Positions 1 through 9,427 of a DNA stretch of 12,808 bases are shown here, one piece after another. Origin of the DNA: an uncultured beta proteobacterium (GTDB lineage Bacteria > Pseudomonadota > Gammaproteobacteria > Burkholderiales > Burkholderiaceae); assembly GCA_903938955.1 (NCBI GenBank), contig CAJAFJ010000168.1:1-12808 (forward strand), written 5' to 3'. The notes under the pieces are model-generated. The model did not search any database. It had not been told where the DNA came from and worked only from the letters and a program-made list of their open reading frames with translations. Position 1 is the first letter of the stretch; every line of letters starts with the position of its first letter. The position numbers and the translations under genes were made by a program.

Positions 1-2858
<2,858 letters not shown>

Positions 2859-2864
2859 CGAAGG

Positions 2865-3005
2865 CTTTCCCGAATTTGGCTGTGTCTTGCAAGAGGCTCA
2901 ACTGGTGCGGGGAATCTATTTACCGCCACTTGAATGTGTGGCGAGGTGCGGCGAAAGCTGTTAACGAGTGAGCACGAAAGTGTTTACGTCTTCTGGAGTG
3001 TCCAA
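2865..3005 (+). promoter_or_regulatory. Long 5' leader of rpmB-rpmG with a hairpin
   Basis: About 140 nt separate the predicted transcription start from the rpmB ATG, far more than a ribosome site needs. A hairpin is visible: CGCCAC at 2924-2929 pairs with GTGGCG at 2938-2943 around an 8-base loop. The Shine-Dalgarno GGAG is at 2995-2998, 7 bp before the ATG. Many ribosomal protein operons are controlled through leader RNA, but I do not recognise this as a known leader class; regulation here is an inference. Confidence 0.35.
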
Positions 3006-3239
3006 ATGGCACGCGTATGTGAAGTCACGGGCAAGGGCCCAATGGTTGGGAACAAAGTTTCCCACGCCAACAACAAAACCAAGCGCCGGTTCTTGCCGAA
3101 CCTGCAATATCGCCGTTTCTGGGTCGAGAGCGAAAACCGTTGGATTCGCTTGCGCATTTCCAACGCAGGTTTGCGTTTGATCGACAAAAACGGTATTGAT
3201 GTCGTGCTCGCAGATCTGCGTTCACGTGGTCAGGCATAA
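3006..3239 (+). CDS. rpmB: 50S ribosomal protein L28
   Basis: A small basic protein of the large ribosomal subunit. The product is 77 residues, the usual bacterial length, starting [12 protein letters not shown] (the CxxTGK opening typical of L28), followed by [15 protein letters not shown] and ending in DLRSRGQA. The ATG at 3006 is chosen over an in-frame ATG 72 bp upstream because it matches the conserved L28 N-terminus and has GGAG 7 bp ahead. Its TAA stop overlaps the AAGGAG ribosome site of rpmG, so the two are cotranscribed in the classic rpmB-rpmG order. Confidence 0.98.
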   Translation: MARVCEVTGKGPMVGNKVSHANNKTKRRFLPNLQYRRFWVESENRWIRLRISNAGLRLIDKNGIDVVLADLRSRGQA

Positions 3240-3250
3240 GGAGCAGCACC

Positions 3251-3421
3251 ATGGCAACCAAAGGCGGACGCGAAAAAATCAAGCTGGAATCGACAGCTGG
3301 CACTGGCCACTTCTACACCACCAGCAAAAACAAGAAAACAATGCCCGAGAAGATGCTGATCAAGAAATTTGATCCAAAAGCTCGCAAGCATGTGGACTAC
3401 AAAGAAATGAAACTGAAGTAA
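3251..3421 (+). CDS. rpmG: 50S ribosomal protein L33
   Basis: A 56-residue large-subunit protein, recognised from [21 protein letters not shown] and the C-terminal block [11 protein letters not shown]. It contains no cysteine, so it is the zinc-independent form of L33 that lacks the paired CxxC motifs. AAGGAG at 3238-3243 overlaps the rpmB stop and sits 7 bp before the ATG. A strong terminator begins 20 bp after the stop. The gene is short and easily missed, but length, sequence and linkage to rpmB agree. Confidence 0.97.
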   Translation: MATKGGREKIKLESTAGTGHFYTTSKNKKTMPEKMLIKKFDPKARKHVDYKEMKLK

Positions 3422-3440
3422 TTCAGGTTTATTGACTAAC

Positions 3441-3471
3441 AAAAAAGCCCGTTTCAAACGGGCTTTTTTTT
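3441..3471 (+). terminator. Rho-independent terminator of rpmB-rpmG, probably bidirectional
   Basis: An A6 run leads into GCCCGTTT, a short loop, the complementary AAACGGGC, and then a run of eight T. Read on the other strand the same hairpin is followed by six T, so it can also stop leftward transcription from the convergent desaturase gene. Confidence 0.9.
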
Positions 3472-3488
3472 GGCTGCTTCATGCAGCC
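3472..3488. repeat. Second perfect hairpin directly after the terminator
   Basis: GGCTGC at 3472-3477 pairs with GCAGCC at 3483-3488 around the loop TTCAT. It abuts the T run of the rpmG terminator. It lacks its own T tract on the plus strand, so it may protect the 3' end or back up termination; this role is an inference. Confidence 0.55.
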
Positions 3489-3490
3489 CA

Positions 3491-3562
3491 TTGCTATCAA
3501 ATAAATAGCTAGTCACGCAATAAATACAGGGGCTAGAGCCTAGCTAGAGCCTAAAAAGGCTC
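3491..3562. repeat. Intergenic dyad/tandem repeat element, Comamonadaceae-like
   Basis: The element opens with the dyad GCTAT (3493-3497) / ATAGC (3505-3509). It then carries two exact tandem copies of the 11-mer GCTAGAGCCTA (3532-3542 and 3543-3553) and closes with the dyad GAGCCT (3547-3552) / AGGCTC (3557-3562). The order 'TTGCTATCAA..ATAGCT' then 'GCTAGAGCC' then 'AAAA' resembles a short non-coding repeat that I recall from Comamonadaceae intergenic regions. That link is from memory and not verified. It lies between convergent rpmG and the desaturase. Confidence 0.5.
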
Positions 3563-3570
3563 ATAAGCCA

Positions 3571-4785
3571 TCACACCTGCGCAGCGCGCAATTTAAACGA
3601 GAATTCCTGCAGTGCGGCAATGCCACTGGCCTCGGCGCGATGGCACCAGGCTTGCAAATCGGCGGCCAGCTGCTCACGGGTGTGCGAGCGGTTCAACCAC
3701 CTCTGGCGCAGCTCTTCGCGCATGACCACCATCTTGTCCAGCACCGGCGAGGCGGCGCGGGCCGTGGCCAGCTGAGCCGCTGCAGCGGCGGGCACGCGGT
3801 CAGCGTCACGGTGCATCCAGCGCTGGGCCGCCTTGATGACGGCGGCATCGGCGCTGCGCAGCTTCATGGCATCTAACTCATCCTTGAAAGCGCGACGCAT
3901 GTCTTGCGCATATCCAGCCATGATTTCGTAGCGGTTGGAAATCAGCGCTTCCAGGGTCTTTTCATCCGCCACGGGGCGCACATCGCCAAAAGCCAGCTTG
4001 GGTGGCGTCTTTTTGACTGTTGCCAAACCCACGCTTTGCAGCAGGCTGATATACATCCAGCCAATATCAAACTCATAAGGCTTGACCGACAGCTTGGCCG
4101 ACGTGGGGTAGGTGTGGTGGTTGTTGTGCAACTCTTCACCGGCAATCAGGATGCCCCAAGGTGAAATGTTGGTGCTGGCGTCAGGCGCCTCGAAGTTGCG
4201 ATAGCCCCAGTAATGTGCCGCGCCATTGATGATGCCGGCCGCCATCACAGGGGTCCAAGCCATTTGCACTGCCCACACCGCCAAGCCTGCGGCACCAAAC
4301 AGAGTCAAATCAATAATCAGCATCAAGACAATACCCAGTGCCGAAAATCGTGTGTACAGATTGCGTTCCATCCAGTCGCTGGGCGTGCCATGACCAAAGC
4401 GCTTCATGGTCTCTGTGTTGCGGGCCTCGGCCCGGTACAACTCATAGCCCTGCAACAGCACGGTTTTGATGCCATGCACATGCGGGCTGTGCGGGTCGTC
4501 AGCTTGTTCGCACTTGGCGTGGTGCTTGCGGTGAATAGAGGCCCACTCTTTGGTGACCTGACCAGTGGTCAGCCAGAGCCAGAAGCGGAAGAAATGCGAA
4601 GCGATCGGGTGAAGATCGAGCGCGCGGTGCGCTTGGTGCCGGTGTAAAAACACGGTCACGCTGATCATGGTGACATGCGTCATGGCCAGGGTGAACAACA
4701 CCATTTGCCACCCCGCCAAATTCCAGAAACCGTGAGCCAGCCAGTCAACCACTGCATGCAATGCAGCCCATTCAGAAAACAACAT
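3571..4785 (-). CDS. Membrane fatty-acid (acyl-CoA type) desaturase
   Basis: A di-iron membrane desaturase expected to introduce a cis double bond into acyl chains, helping to set membrane fluidity. The 404-residue product has the family's histidine boxes: HRHQAH at 48-53, HRKHH at 85-89, His191 in NGAAHYWGYRN, and HNNHH at 220-224. Hydrophobic stretches lie near residues 25-46, 62-75, 146-180 and 243-255. Beyond about residue 265 a charged, helical tail of some 140 residues has no histidine box. A TTG start at 4806 would add seven residues, but the ATG at 4785 has GAGAGA upstream and is preferred. It is convergent with rpmB-rpmG and lies 154 bp downstream of the methyltransferase gene. Substrate (acyl-CoA, acyl-ACP or lipid) and position of the double bond cannot be told from sequence. 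Confidence 0.9.
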   Translation of the reverse strand: MLFSEWAALHAVVDWLAHGFWNLAGWQMVLFTLAMTHVTMISVTVFLHRHQAHRALDLHPIASHFFRFWLWLTTGQVTKEWASIHRKHHAKCEQADDPHSPHVHGIKTVLLQGYELYRAEARNTETMKRFGHGTPSDWMERNLYTRFSALGIVLMLIIDLTLFGAAGLAVWAVQMAWTPVMAAGIINGAAHYWGYRNFEAPDASTNISPWGILIAGEELHNNHHTYPTSAKLSVKPYEFDIGWMYISLLQSVGLATVKKTPPKLAFGDVRPVADEKTLEALISNRYEIMAGYAQDMRRAFKDELDAMKLRSADAAVIKAAQRWMHRDADRVPAAAAAQLATARAASPVLDKMVVMREELRQRWLNRSHTREQLAADLQAWCHRAEASGIAALQEFSFKLRAAQV

Positions 4786-4811
4786 ATTCAGGGTGTCTCT
4801 CAACAACGAAT

Positions 4812-4823
4812 TGATAATTATCA
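4812..4823. promoter_or_regulatory. 12-bp perfect palindrome upstream of the desaturase, candidate operator
   Basis: TGATAATTATCA is a perfect inverted repeat starting 27 bp upstream of the desaturase ATG. On the minus strand it contains GATAAT, a fair -10 hexamer, but no good -35 is found at 16-18 bp. An operator overlapping the core promoter is therefore plausible. It resembles the centre of Fur-type boxes but is too short for the 7-1-7 pattern. The binding protein is unknown. Confidence 0.4.
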
Positions 4824-4939
4824 GGATGGGCTCGTGCTTGACCTGTTAACCCTCGATTTTAAAACGATCAGGCCAACAAGAACAACCCAGGCAAAGAAAC
4901 CACACAGGTGGCCTCACCCTGGTCAAAAAATTACAAACC

Positions 4940-6211
4940 TTATTTTTTCTGCCAGACCGCAGCAAAAAATCCGTCGGTCTGGTGGCGGTGTGGCCACAGG
5001 CGAAGGTAGCGCTGGTTGTTGTCGCCACCGCTGCACAGTTTTTCAGCGCCTTCGACCTTCAAACCGGTGAGGATTTCACCCGCATCAACCGGCGTAAATT
5101 CCGGATTGGCTTCGCTGAAGGCTTGCGCAATGGCTTCGTTTTCCTGAATCATCGTGCTGCAGGTCGCGTACACCAGACGGCCGCCGGGTTTCAGCATGCG
5201 GGCGGCACTTTGCAAAATGGCAGTTTGTGTCACGGCCATTTGCTCGACCTGGGCCAAACTTTGGCGCCATTTCAGATCCGGGTTGCGCCGCAGCGTCCCC
5301 AAACCCGAGCAAGGCGCATCCACCAGCACCCGGTCAATCTTGCCGGACAGGCGTTTGATGCGGTCATCACGCTCATGGGCAATCGCGGCGGGATGCACAT
5401 TGGACAAGCCACTGCGAGCCAGACGCGGCTTCAGCGCGTCCAGGCGGTGCGGTGAGGTGTCAAACGCGTACAGGCGACCGGTGCTGCGCATGGCCGCGCC
5501 AATCGCCAGCGTCTTGCCACCGGCACCGGCGCAAAAGTCCACTACCATCTCGCCGCGCTTGGCATCCACCAGCATGGCCAGCAGTTGCGAGCCTTCGTCC
5601 TGCACCTCAAACGCCCCCCGAATGAAGGCCTCGTGCTTGTTCAGCACGGGCTTGCCGGAAATGCGCAAACCATTGGGAGAGTAAGGCGTGGGCAGCGCTT
5701 TGATGCCGACCTGGGCCAGCTCTTTTTGCACATCGGCGCGCTTGGCATTGAGGGCATTGACCCGCAAATCGAGCCCGGCGCCCTGGTTGAGGCTGTCGGC
5801 CAGTTGCCAGAATTCATCGCCCAGCTGCTCTTTAAGCGGCTGCACCAGCCACTCAGGCAGGTTGTGACGATGGCGTTCCATCAAGTCGGCGACGTTGATT
5901 TTTTCACACTGGTCAAGCCAGTTGATTTCCAGATCGTTCAAGGCGCTGCGCAGAAAATCGCCGGGGCCGTAAAAGCCCAGAATCGCCAACCGGCGCTCTT
6001 TGGGGCCGCTGCCCGAAGGCGCAAAGTGTTCAAACAGTTGTTTTTTACGCAGGACGGCGTAAACCGTTCCAGACAGGGTGGCGCGTTCGCGCGGCCCAAG
6101 GCCCCGGTTGTCACGAAAGAATTTCGAGACAACCGCGTCAGTGGGGTGGTCAAATTTGAGGGTAAGGCGGACGAGTTCAGAACAAACGTCAAGCAGGACT
6201 TTTGGATGCAT
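4940..6211 (-). CDS. RsmB/NOP-family rRNA cytosine-C5 methyltransferase
   Basis: A SAM-dependent enzyme expected to make 5-methylcytosine in rRNA. The 423-residue product has an N-terminal helical, NusB-like region (about 1-130), a linker, and a Rossmann methyltransferase domain: FCAGAGGKT at 226-234 binds SAM, VDAPCSGLGT at 297-306 is motif IV with Cys301, and YATCST at 348-353 is motif VI with the nucleophile Cys351. Both catalytic cysteines are present. The SAM loop reads DFCAGAGGKT rather than the DLCAAPGGKT of E. coli RsmB, so this may be a paralogous subfamily and not the true C967 enzyme; no symbol is given. The ATG at 6211 is the only Met before residue 111. It starts 16 bp from the divergent DUF1653 gene. 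Confidence 0.93.
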   Translation of the reverse strand: MHPKVLLDVCSELVRLTLKFDHPTDAVVSKFFRDNRGLGPRERATLSGTVYAVLRKKQLFEHFAPSGSGPKERRLAILGFYGPGDFLRSALNDLEINWLDQCEKINVADLMERHRHNLPEWLVQPLKEQLGDEFWQLADSLNQGAGLDLRVNALNAKRADVQKELAQVGIKALPTPYSPNGLRISGKPVLNKHEAFIRGAFEVQDEGSQLLAMLVDAKRGEMVVDFCAGAGGKTLAIGAAMRSTGRLYAFDTSPHRLDALKPRLARSGLSNVHPAAIAHERDDRIKRLSGKIDRVLVDAPCSGLGTLRRNPDLKWRQSLAQVEQMAVTQTAILQSAARMLKPGGRLVYATCSTMIQENEAIAQAFSEANPEFTPVDAGEILTGLKVEGAEKLCSGGDNNQRYLRLWPHRHQTDGFFAAVWQKK

Positions 6212-6227
6212 AGCCTACGATTGTCCC

Positions 6228-6467
6228 ATGACTGAAGAAATCCTTCCCCCACTCACCCCAACCCGCAAGGGCCAGTACCGCCATTACAAGGGCATGCGCT
6301 ATGAAGTGATCGACACCGTGCGCCACAGCGAGACGCTGGAACCGATGACGCTTTACCGTGCTTTGTATGGCGAACAAGGGCTCTGGGTACGCCCTGTCGC
6401 CATGTTCAACGAAGAAGTGGTGATTGATGGGGTGCGGCAAGCCCGGTTTAGCTGGGTTTCGGACTAA
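6228..6467 (+). CDS. DUF1653-type small protein
   Basis: A 79-residue protein of unknown function that fits the DUF1653 pattern: RHYKGMRYEVIDTVRHSETLEP at about 18-39, LYRALYGEQ at 42-50 and LWVRPVAMFNEEV at 52-64. This covers essentially the whole domain, so it is a single-domain protein. It is probably cytosolic, with no signal or membrane segment. The ATG at 6228 directly precedes an acidic start (TEE); an upstream in-frame extension would run back through the opposite-strand methyltransferase gene and is not credible. It is divergent from that gene with 16 bp between starts, so its promoter must overlap the opposite coding region. No terminator is visible after it. Confidence 0.88.
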   Translation: MTEEILPPLTPTRKGQYRHYKGMRYEVIDTVRHSETLEPMTLYRALYGEQGLWVRPVAMFNEEVVIDGVRQARFSWVSD

Positions 6468-6636
6468 AACACCATGCATGCGCAGATGCACAGTGCGAAA
6501 TCAAGGCGTATTGGCCGGTCTGCACTTTGTGGTATTCCTCATGCTCATGCGGCCCAAGATTGCAATGCTTTAGGATTCAGGTACGAGTTCACAACACGCT
6601 CTAGAAATTGATTCTGGCGACGACGAATGCGATTTC

Positions 6637-7470
6637 TCAACTCACAGGCAAGACGCTGGCCGGACTGCGATAACTACGGAACTTGAGCGCATCAGAAGAC
6701 ACCGTCACCGGCGAAACTTCCAGGGTTTGCGCAGGTTTACCCGCTGCTGAATCAACCCAGGCAGCCACCGCTTTGCCACCCAGATCGTGGCCCAGCACCA
6801 AGCGCATCTGAATCCGTGGATTCAAATTATTCGATGGAACCGTCGTCACGGGCACGGGCATCAGAGCCGACAAGCGCATGGCGGTTTGTTCTTGACCGAC
6901 ACCATATTGAATTTCTGTTTTCGACTGCAAGTAGTTAGGCTGATTGGTTAAACGCGTTGTGGTGACCCCATTGCCAGCCAGGTGGTCTGCCGTGCGACGG
7001 GCCAAGCGCCGGATACCGACACCGTTGGATATTTCAATTCGGATGCCTTGAAATACGCCAACAACTGCAGCGGCCTGACCTACAACTGGCAAGGCACCAG
7101 GCGTTGTGATTTTGGCTGTCGCTGTGACTGTCGCAGTGACTGCGCCTGACGCATCACGCAACTCATAAACATTGGGGCTGACTTCAACCAACTGGGGGCC
7201 AGTCACACGGGGCGGGGCATCTGCAGCCAATTCAGCCTCAACACGCGCCAACTTCAACGCCGCGTCAGCCAGTTGCGCCTTGAGGGCCGCCGTTTCAAGC
7301 TCTGAAGCGGGGCTGGAGTTTCGCACCACCGCTTGTATGCGCGGCAAAGATGAACTCTTGGCAACTGCGGTGGCCAACGGTTGTTTGGTGGCTGGCGCCA
7401 GTGACAACGACGTACAGCCCAACAAAGTTCCTGCCGACAAAATCGACAAACAGGTCTGGTAAGTTTTCAT
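6637..7470 (-). CDS. Tad-locus lipoprotein with LytR_C domain
   Basis: The 277-residue product begins with a lipoprotein signal, basic MKTYQ, a hydrophobic core and lipobox LLGC with Cys19. Position 20 is Thr, so outer-membrane sorting is expected. A stretch at about 58-86 (LETAALKAQLADAALKLA) looks like a short coiled coil. From about 143 to 228 it matches the LytR_C fold: IRIEISNGVGIRRLARR, TTTRLTNQ, KTEIQYG and RLVLGHDL. It follows tadC by 21 bp as the last gene of the operon, the place where the TPR lipoprotein tadD is usual, but no TPR repeats are seen. The ATG at 7470 has TTTGGAG ahead and the signal peptide directly after; a TTG four codons upstream is rejected. Its role, perhaps as an envelope assembly partner of the pilus, is inferred from location. 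Confidence 0.82.
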   Translation of the reverse strand: MKTYQTCLSILSAGTLLGCTSLSLAPATKQPLATAVAKSSSLPRIQAVVRNSSPASELETAALKAQLADAALKLARVEAELAADAPPRVTGPQLVEVSPNVYELRDASGAVTATVTATAKITTPGALPVVGQAAAVVGVFQGIRIEISNGVGIRRLARRTADHLAGNGVTTTRLTNQPNYLQSKTEIQYGVGQEQTAMRLSALMPVPVTTVPSNNLNPRIQMRLVLGHDLGGKAVAAWVDSAAGKPAQTLEVSPVTVSSDALKFRSYRSPASVLPVS

Positions 7471-7491
7471 GTCATGCTCCAAAAAATGCTA

Positions 7492-8433
7492 TCAACCGCC
7501 GCTCAGAGTAGGAAGAAGGGTCCGGTAAACGCTGATCATGGCAGGCCCCAACAACACCACGAACAAGGAAGGAAATATAAAAAATATCAGGGGAAAAAGA
7601 AGCTTCAAAGGTATCTTGGCCGCAGCCTCCTCCACCCGCACTTTGCGGCGCTCGCGCATGGTTTCAGACAGCACGCGCATCGACTCGGCCACATTGGTAC
7701 CAAAATGTTCAGACTGCAGCAAAATTGTGACAAAGGTCGCCACATCATCAACCCCCGTGCGCAAGGCAAAGTTCTGCAACGCATTCGCTCGGGTGGACCC
7801 CACACGCAATTCCAGCGCCACTAAATTGAGTTCATCAGCCAGCGCCTGGCTACGCAAACTGATTTCCTCACCTGTGCGATTCATGGCAGCATCCAGACCC
7901 AAACCGGCTTCCACACACACTGTCATCAAATCGATGGCATCCGGCAAGGACTCCTGCAACTCACGTTGACGCGAGCGAATCAACAGGATCAGCACCAGAT
8001 TAGGGAGGTAGTAGCCCAGCGCCGCCAATAGCAACAACATGACCAGCGCCCCCCGGGCGGTAGAAGCCACACTGCCCATGCCTGAAAATATCAAATACAG
8101 GCCGGGCAGCACCAAGGCCATCAAAGTCTTGGCACCAAAGAAAATAATTGGCCACCCTTCCCCACGCAACCCGGCATGCATCAGCCGTACGCGGAGGTTG
8201 GAGGCCTCCCAGCCTTCCTTGGGCGTCGATAGCCAGGCGATAGGCGCCGCTACCTTGGCCACCCTGGCGTGCCAAGCCGGGCTGGCACCATCGGTCTTGT
8301 CCAGCGAGTCCGTTCGACCCGTGAGCTGATCCAGGCGTTGGCCCACCAGTTCGCCTCGACTAAACCACAAGCCGATCCCCAGCACCAAGCCGACAACGGA
8401 TAAAAAAAGTACCGTAAAAATAAAGATTTTCAT
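7492..8433 (-). CDS. tadC: Tad pilus inner-membrane platform protein TadC
   Basis: A type II secretion F-domain membrane protein that, with TadB, forms the inner-membrane platform on which the TadA ATPase acts. The 313-residue product has an N-terminal membrane segment (4-24), two central ones (about 96-117 and 129-152) and a C-terminal one (277-299). The F domain spans about 165-293 and includes LPDAIDLMTVCVEAGLGLDAA, the usual signature. The start has CTGGAG 6 bp ahead of the ATG. It lies 15 bp after tadB and 21 bp before the lipoprotein gene. Length and topology are normal for the family. Confidence 0.94.
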   Translation of the reverse strand: MKIFIFTVLFLSVVGLVLGIGLWFSRGELVGQRLDQLTGRTDSLDKTDGASPAWHARVAKVAAPIAWLSTPKEGWEASNLRVRLMHAGLRGEGWPIIFFGAKTLMALVLPGLYLIFSGMGSVASTARGALVMLLLLAALGYYLPNLVLILLIRSRQRELQESLPDAIDLMTVCVEAGLGLDAAMNRTGEEISLRSQALADELNLVALELRVGSTRANALQNFALRTGVDDVATFVTILLQSEHFGTNVAESMRVLSETMRERRKVRVEEAAAKIPLKLLFPLIFFIFPSLFVVLLGPAMISVYRTLLPTLSGG

Positions 8434-8448
8434 GATTACTCCAGCCCA

Positions 8449-9423
8449 TCAAACGCGAATATCAACAATGCGCCACATCACAAAACTACCTACAACCATC
8501 ATGACCAACGCAGTCAGCACGATTCGTATACCGAACGGATCGGTGGACAGAACCGTCAGATAGTCAGGGTTAACGATCTTGATCATGGCCGCCACACAAA
8601 ACGGCAAGGCAATCAGGATGTAGGCGGACAACTTTCCTTCGGCTGCCAGCACCCGAATCTTGCCGAACAGCTTGAAACGCTCCCGGATCAAATTCGCCAG
8701 CATGCTCAACAACTCGGCCAGGTTGCCCCCGGTTTCAAGCTGAATCACCACCGCCAAAACAAAGTAGCGCAAGTCAGCAATGGGGACGCGTTTAGCCAAA
8801 TTCATCAGCGCCGTCTGGGTCGAAATGCCGAAGTTAATCTCGTCAAACGTCGCTTTAAATTCGCTGGCAATAGGCTCCTGCCCCTCATCGCCTACCATGG
8901 CCAGCGCCGCCGGAAAAGCATGACCGGCGCGCAAGGCCCGGCTGATCAGGTCCAACGCATCGGGCAACTGCGCACCAATTTCATACAAACGTTTGGAGCG
9001 GACCCATAGCAAGTGAAAGACCGGCAGCAGAGCCAAAACGATCCCGAGCAAAACCACCCCTGACCACGGCCACTGCAGTACCAAACCCACCACGATGCCT
9101 GCGCAGCCCGACATCAGGCTTAAGCCCAAAAAACTGGCGACCGTCTTGCTCGATCCCGCTTGCAACAACAGATGATCAAATTGCTGCACTCTGGGCAAAT
9201 GCAGCAAGGCTCGTTGAACGCCCGGCGTCATGCTCAGCAAGCGTTGCTTCAAAAAGACCACATCCGACTCTCGGTGCTGACCGATCGTCATCACGCGCAA
9301 GCGCCGCTTGATCCGCTTGATCTCGGGGCTGCTGGTGTCGCTCCAAAGCATAGAAAGGCCTTCCAGCAGCAACACGACTGCCAGAAAACCAGCGACGACA
9401 AATAAGGCGTAGGTAAAGCTCAT
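8449..9423 (-). CDS. tadB: Tad pilus inner-membrane platform protein TadB
   Basis: The partner of TadC in the pilus platform. The 324-residue product has a membrane segment at 4-24, a cytosolic region, paired membrane segments at about 96-117 and 121-140, the F domain (about 158-282) with QLPDALDLISRALRAGHAF and QLETGGNLAELL, and C-terminal segments near 267-285 and 300-318. The ATG at 9423 is chosen: it lies 4 bp after the tadA stop with a GAG ribosome site inside the tadA end and starts directly with the membrane segment. A longer frame from 9579 would overlap tadA by about 150 bp with an unrelated basic N-terminus and is rejected. Confidence 0.94.
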   Translation of the reverse strand: MSFTYALFVVAGFLAVVLLLEGLSMLWSDTSSPEIKRIKRRLRVMTIGQHRESDVVFLKQRLLSMTPGVQRALLHLPRVQQFDHLLLQAGSSKTVASFLGLSLMSGCAGIVVGLVLQWPWSGVVLLGIVLALLPVFHLLWVRSKRLYEIGAQLPDALDLISRALRAGHAFPAALAMVGDEGQEPIASEFKATFDEINFGISTQTALMNLAKRVPIADLRYFVLAVVIQLETGGNLAELLSMLANLIRERFKLFGKIRVLAAEGKLSAYILIALPFCVAAMIKIVNPDYLTVLSTDPFGIRIVLTALVMMVVGSFVMWRIVDIRV

Positions 9424-9427
9424 GATG

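Noticed and set aside
4812..4823. Fur box
   Set aside because: The 12-bp palindrome lacks the 7-1-7 arrangement and flanking repeats of a standard Fur site, and a desaturase is not a typical Fur target; kept only as an unassigned operator candidate.
4786..4939. Possible terminator after the methyltransferase gene
   Set aside because: A 4-bp CCAC/GTGG hairpin followed by a broken T run is too weak to call; readthrough into the desaturase remains possible.
6468..6636. Insertion sequence end or attachment site in the gap before the tad locus
   Set aside because: No terminal inverted repeats, target duplication, tRNA gene or transposase motif was seen.
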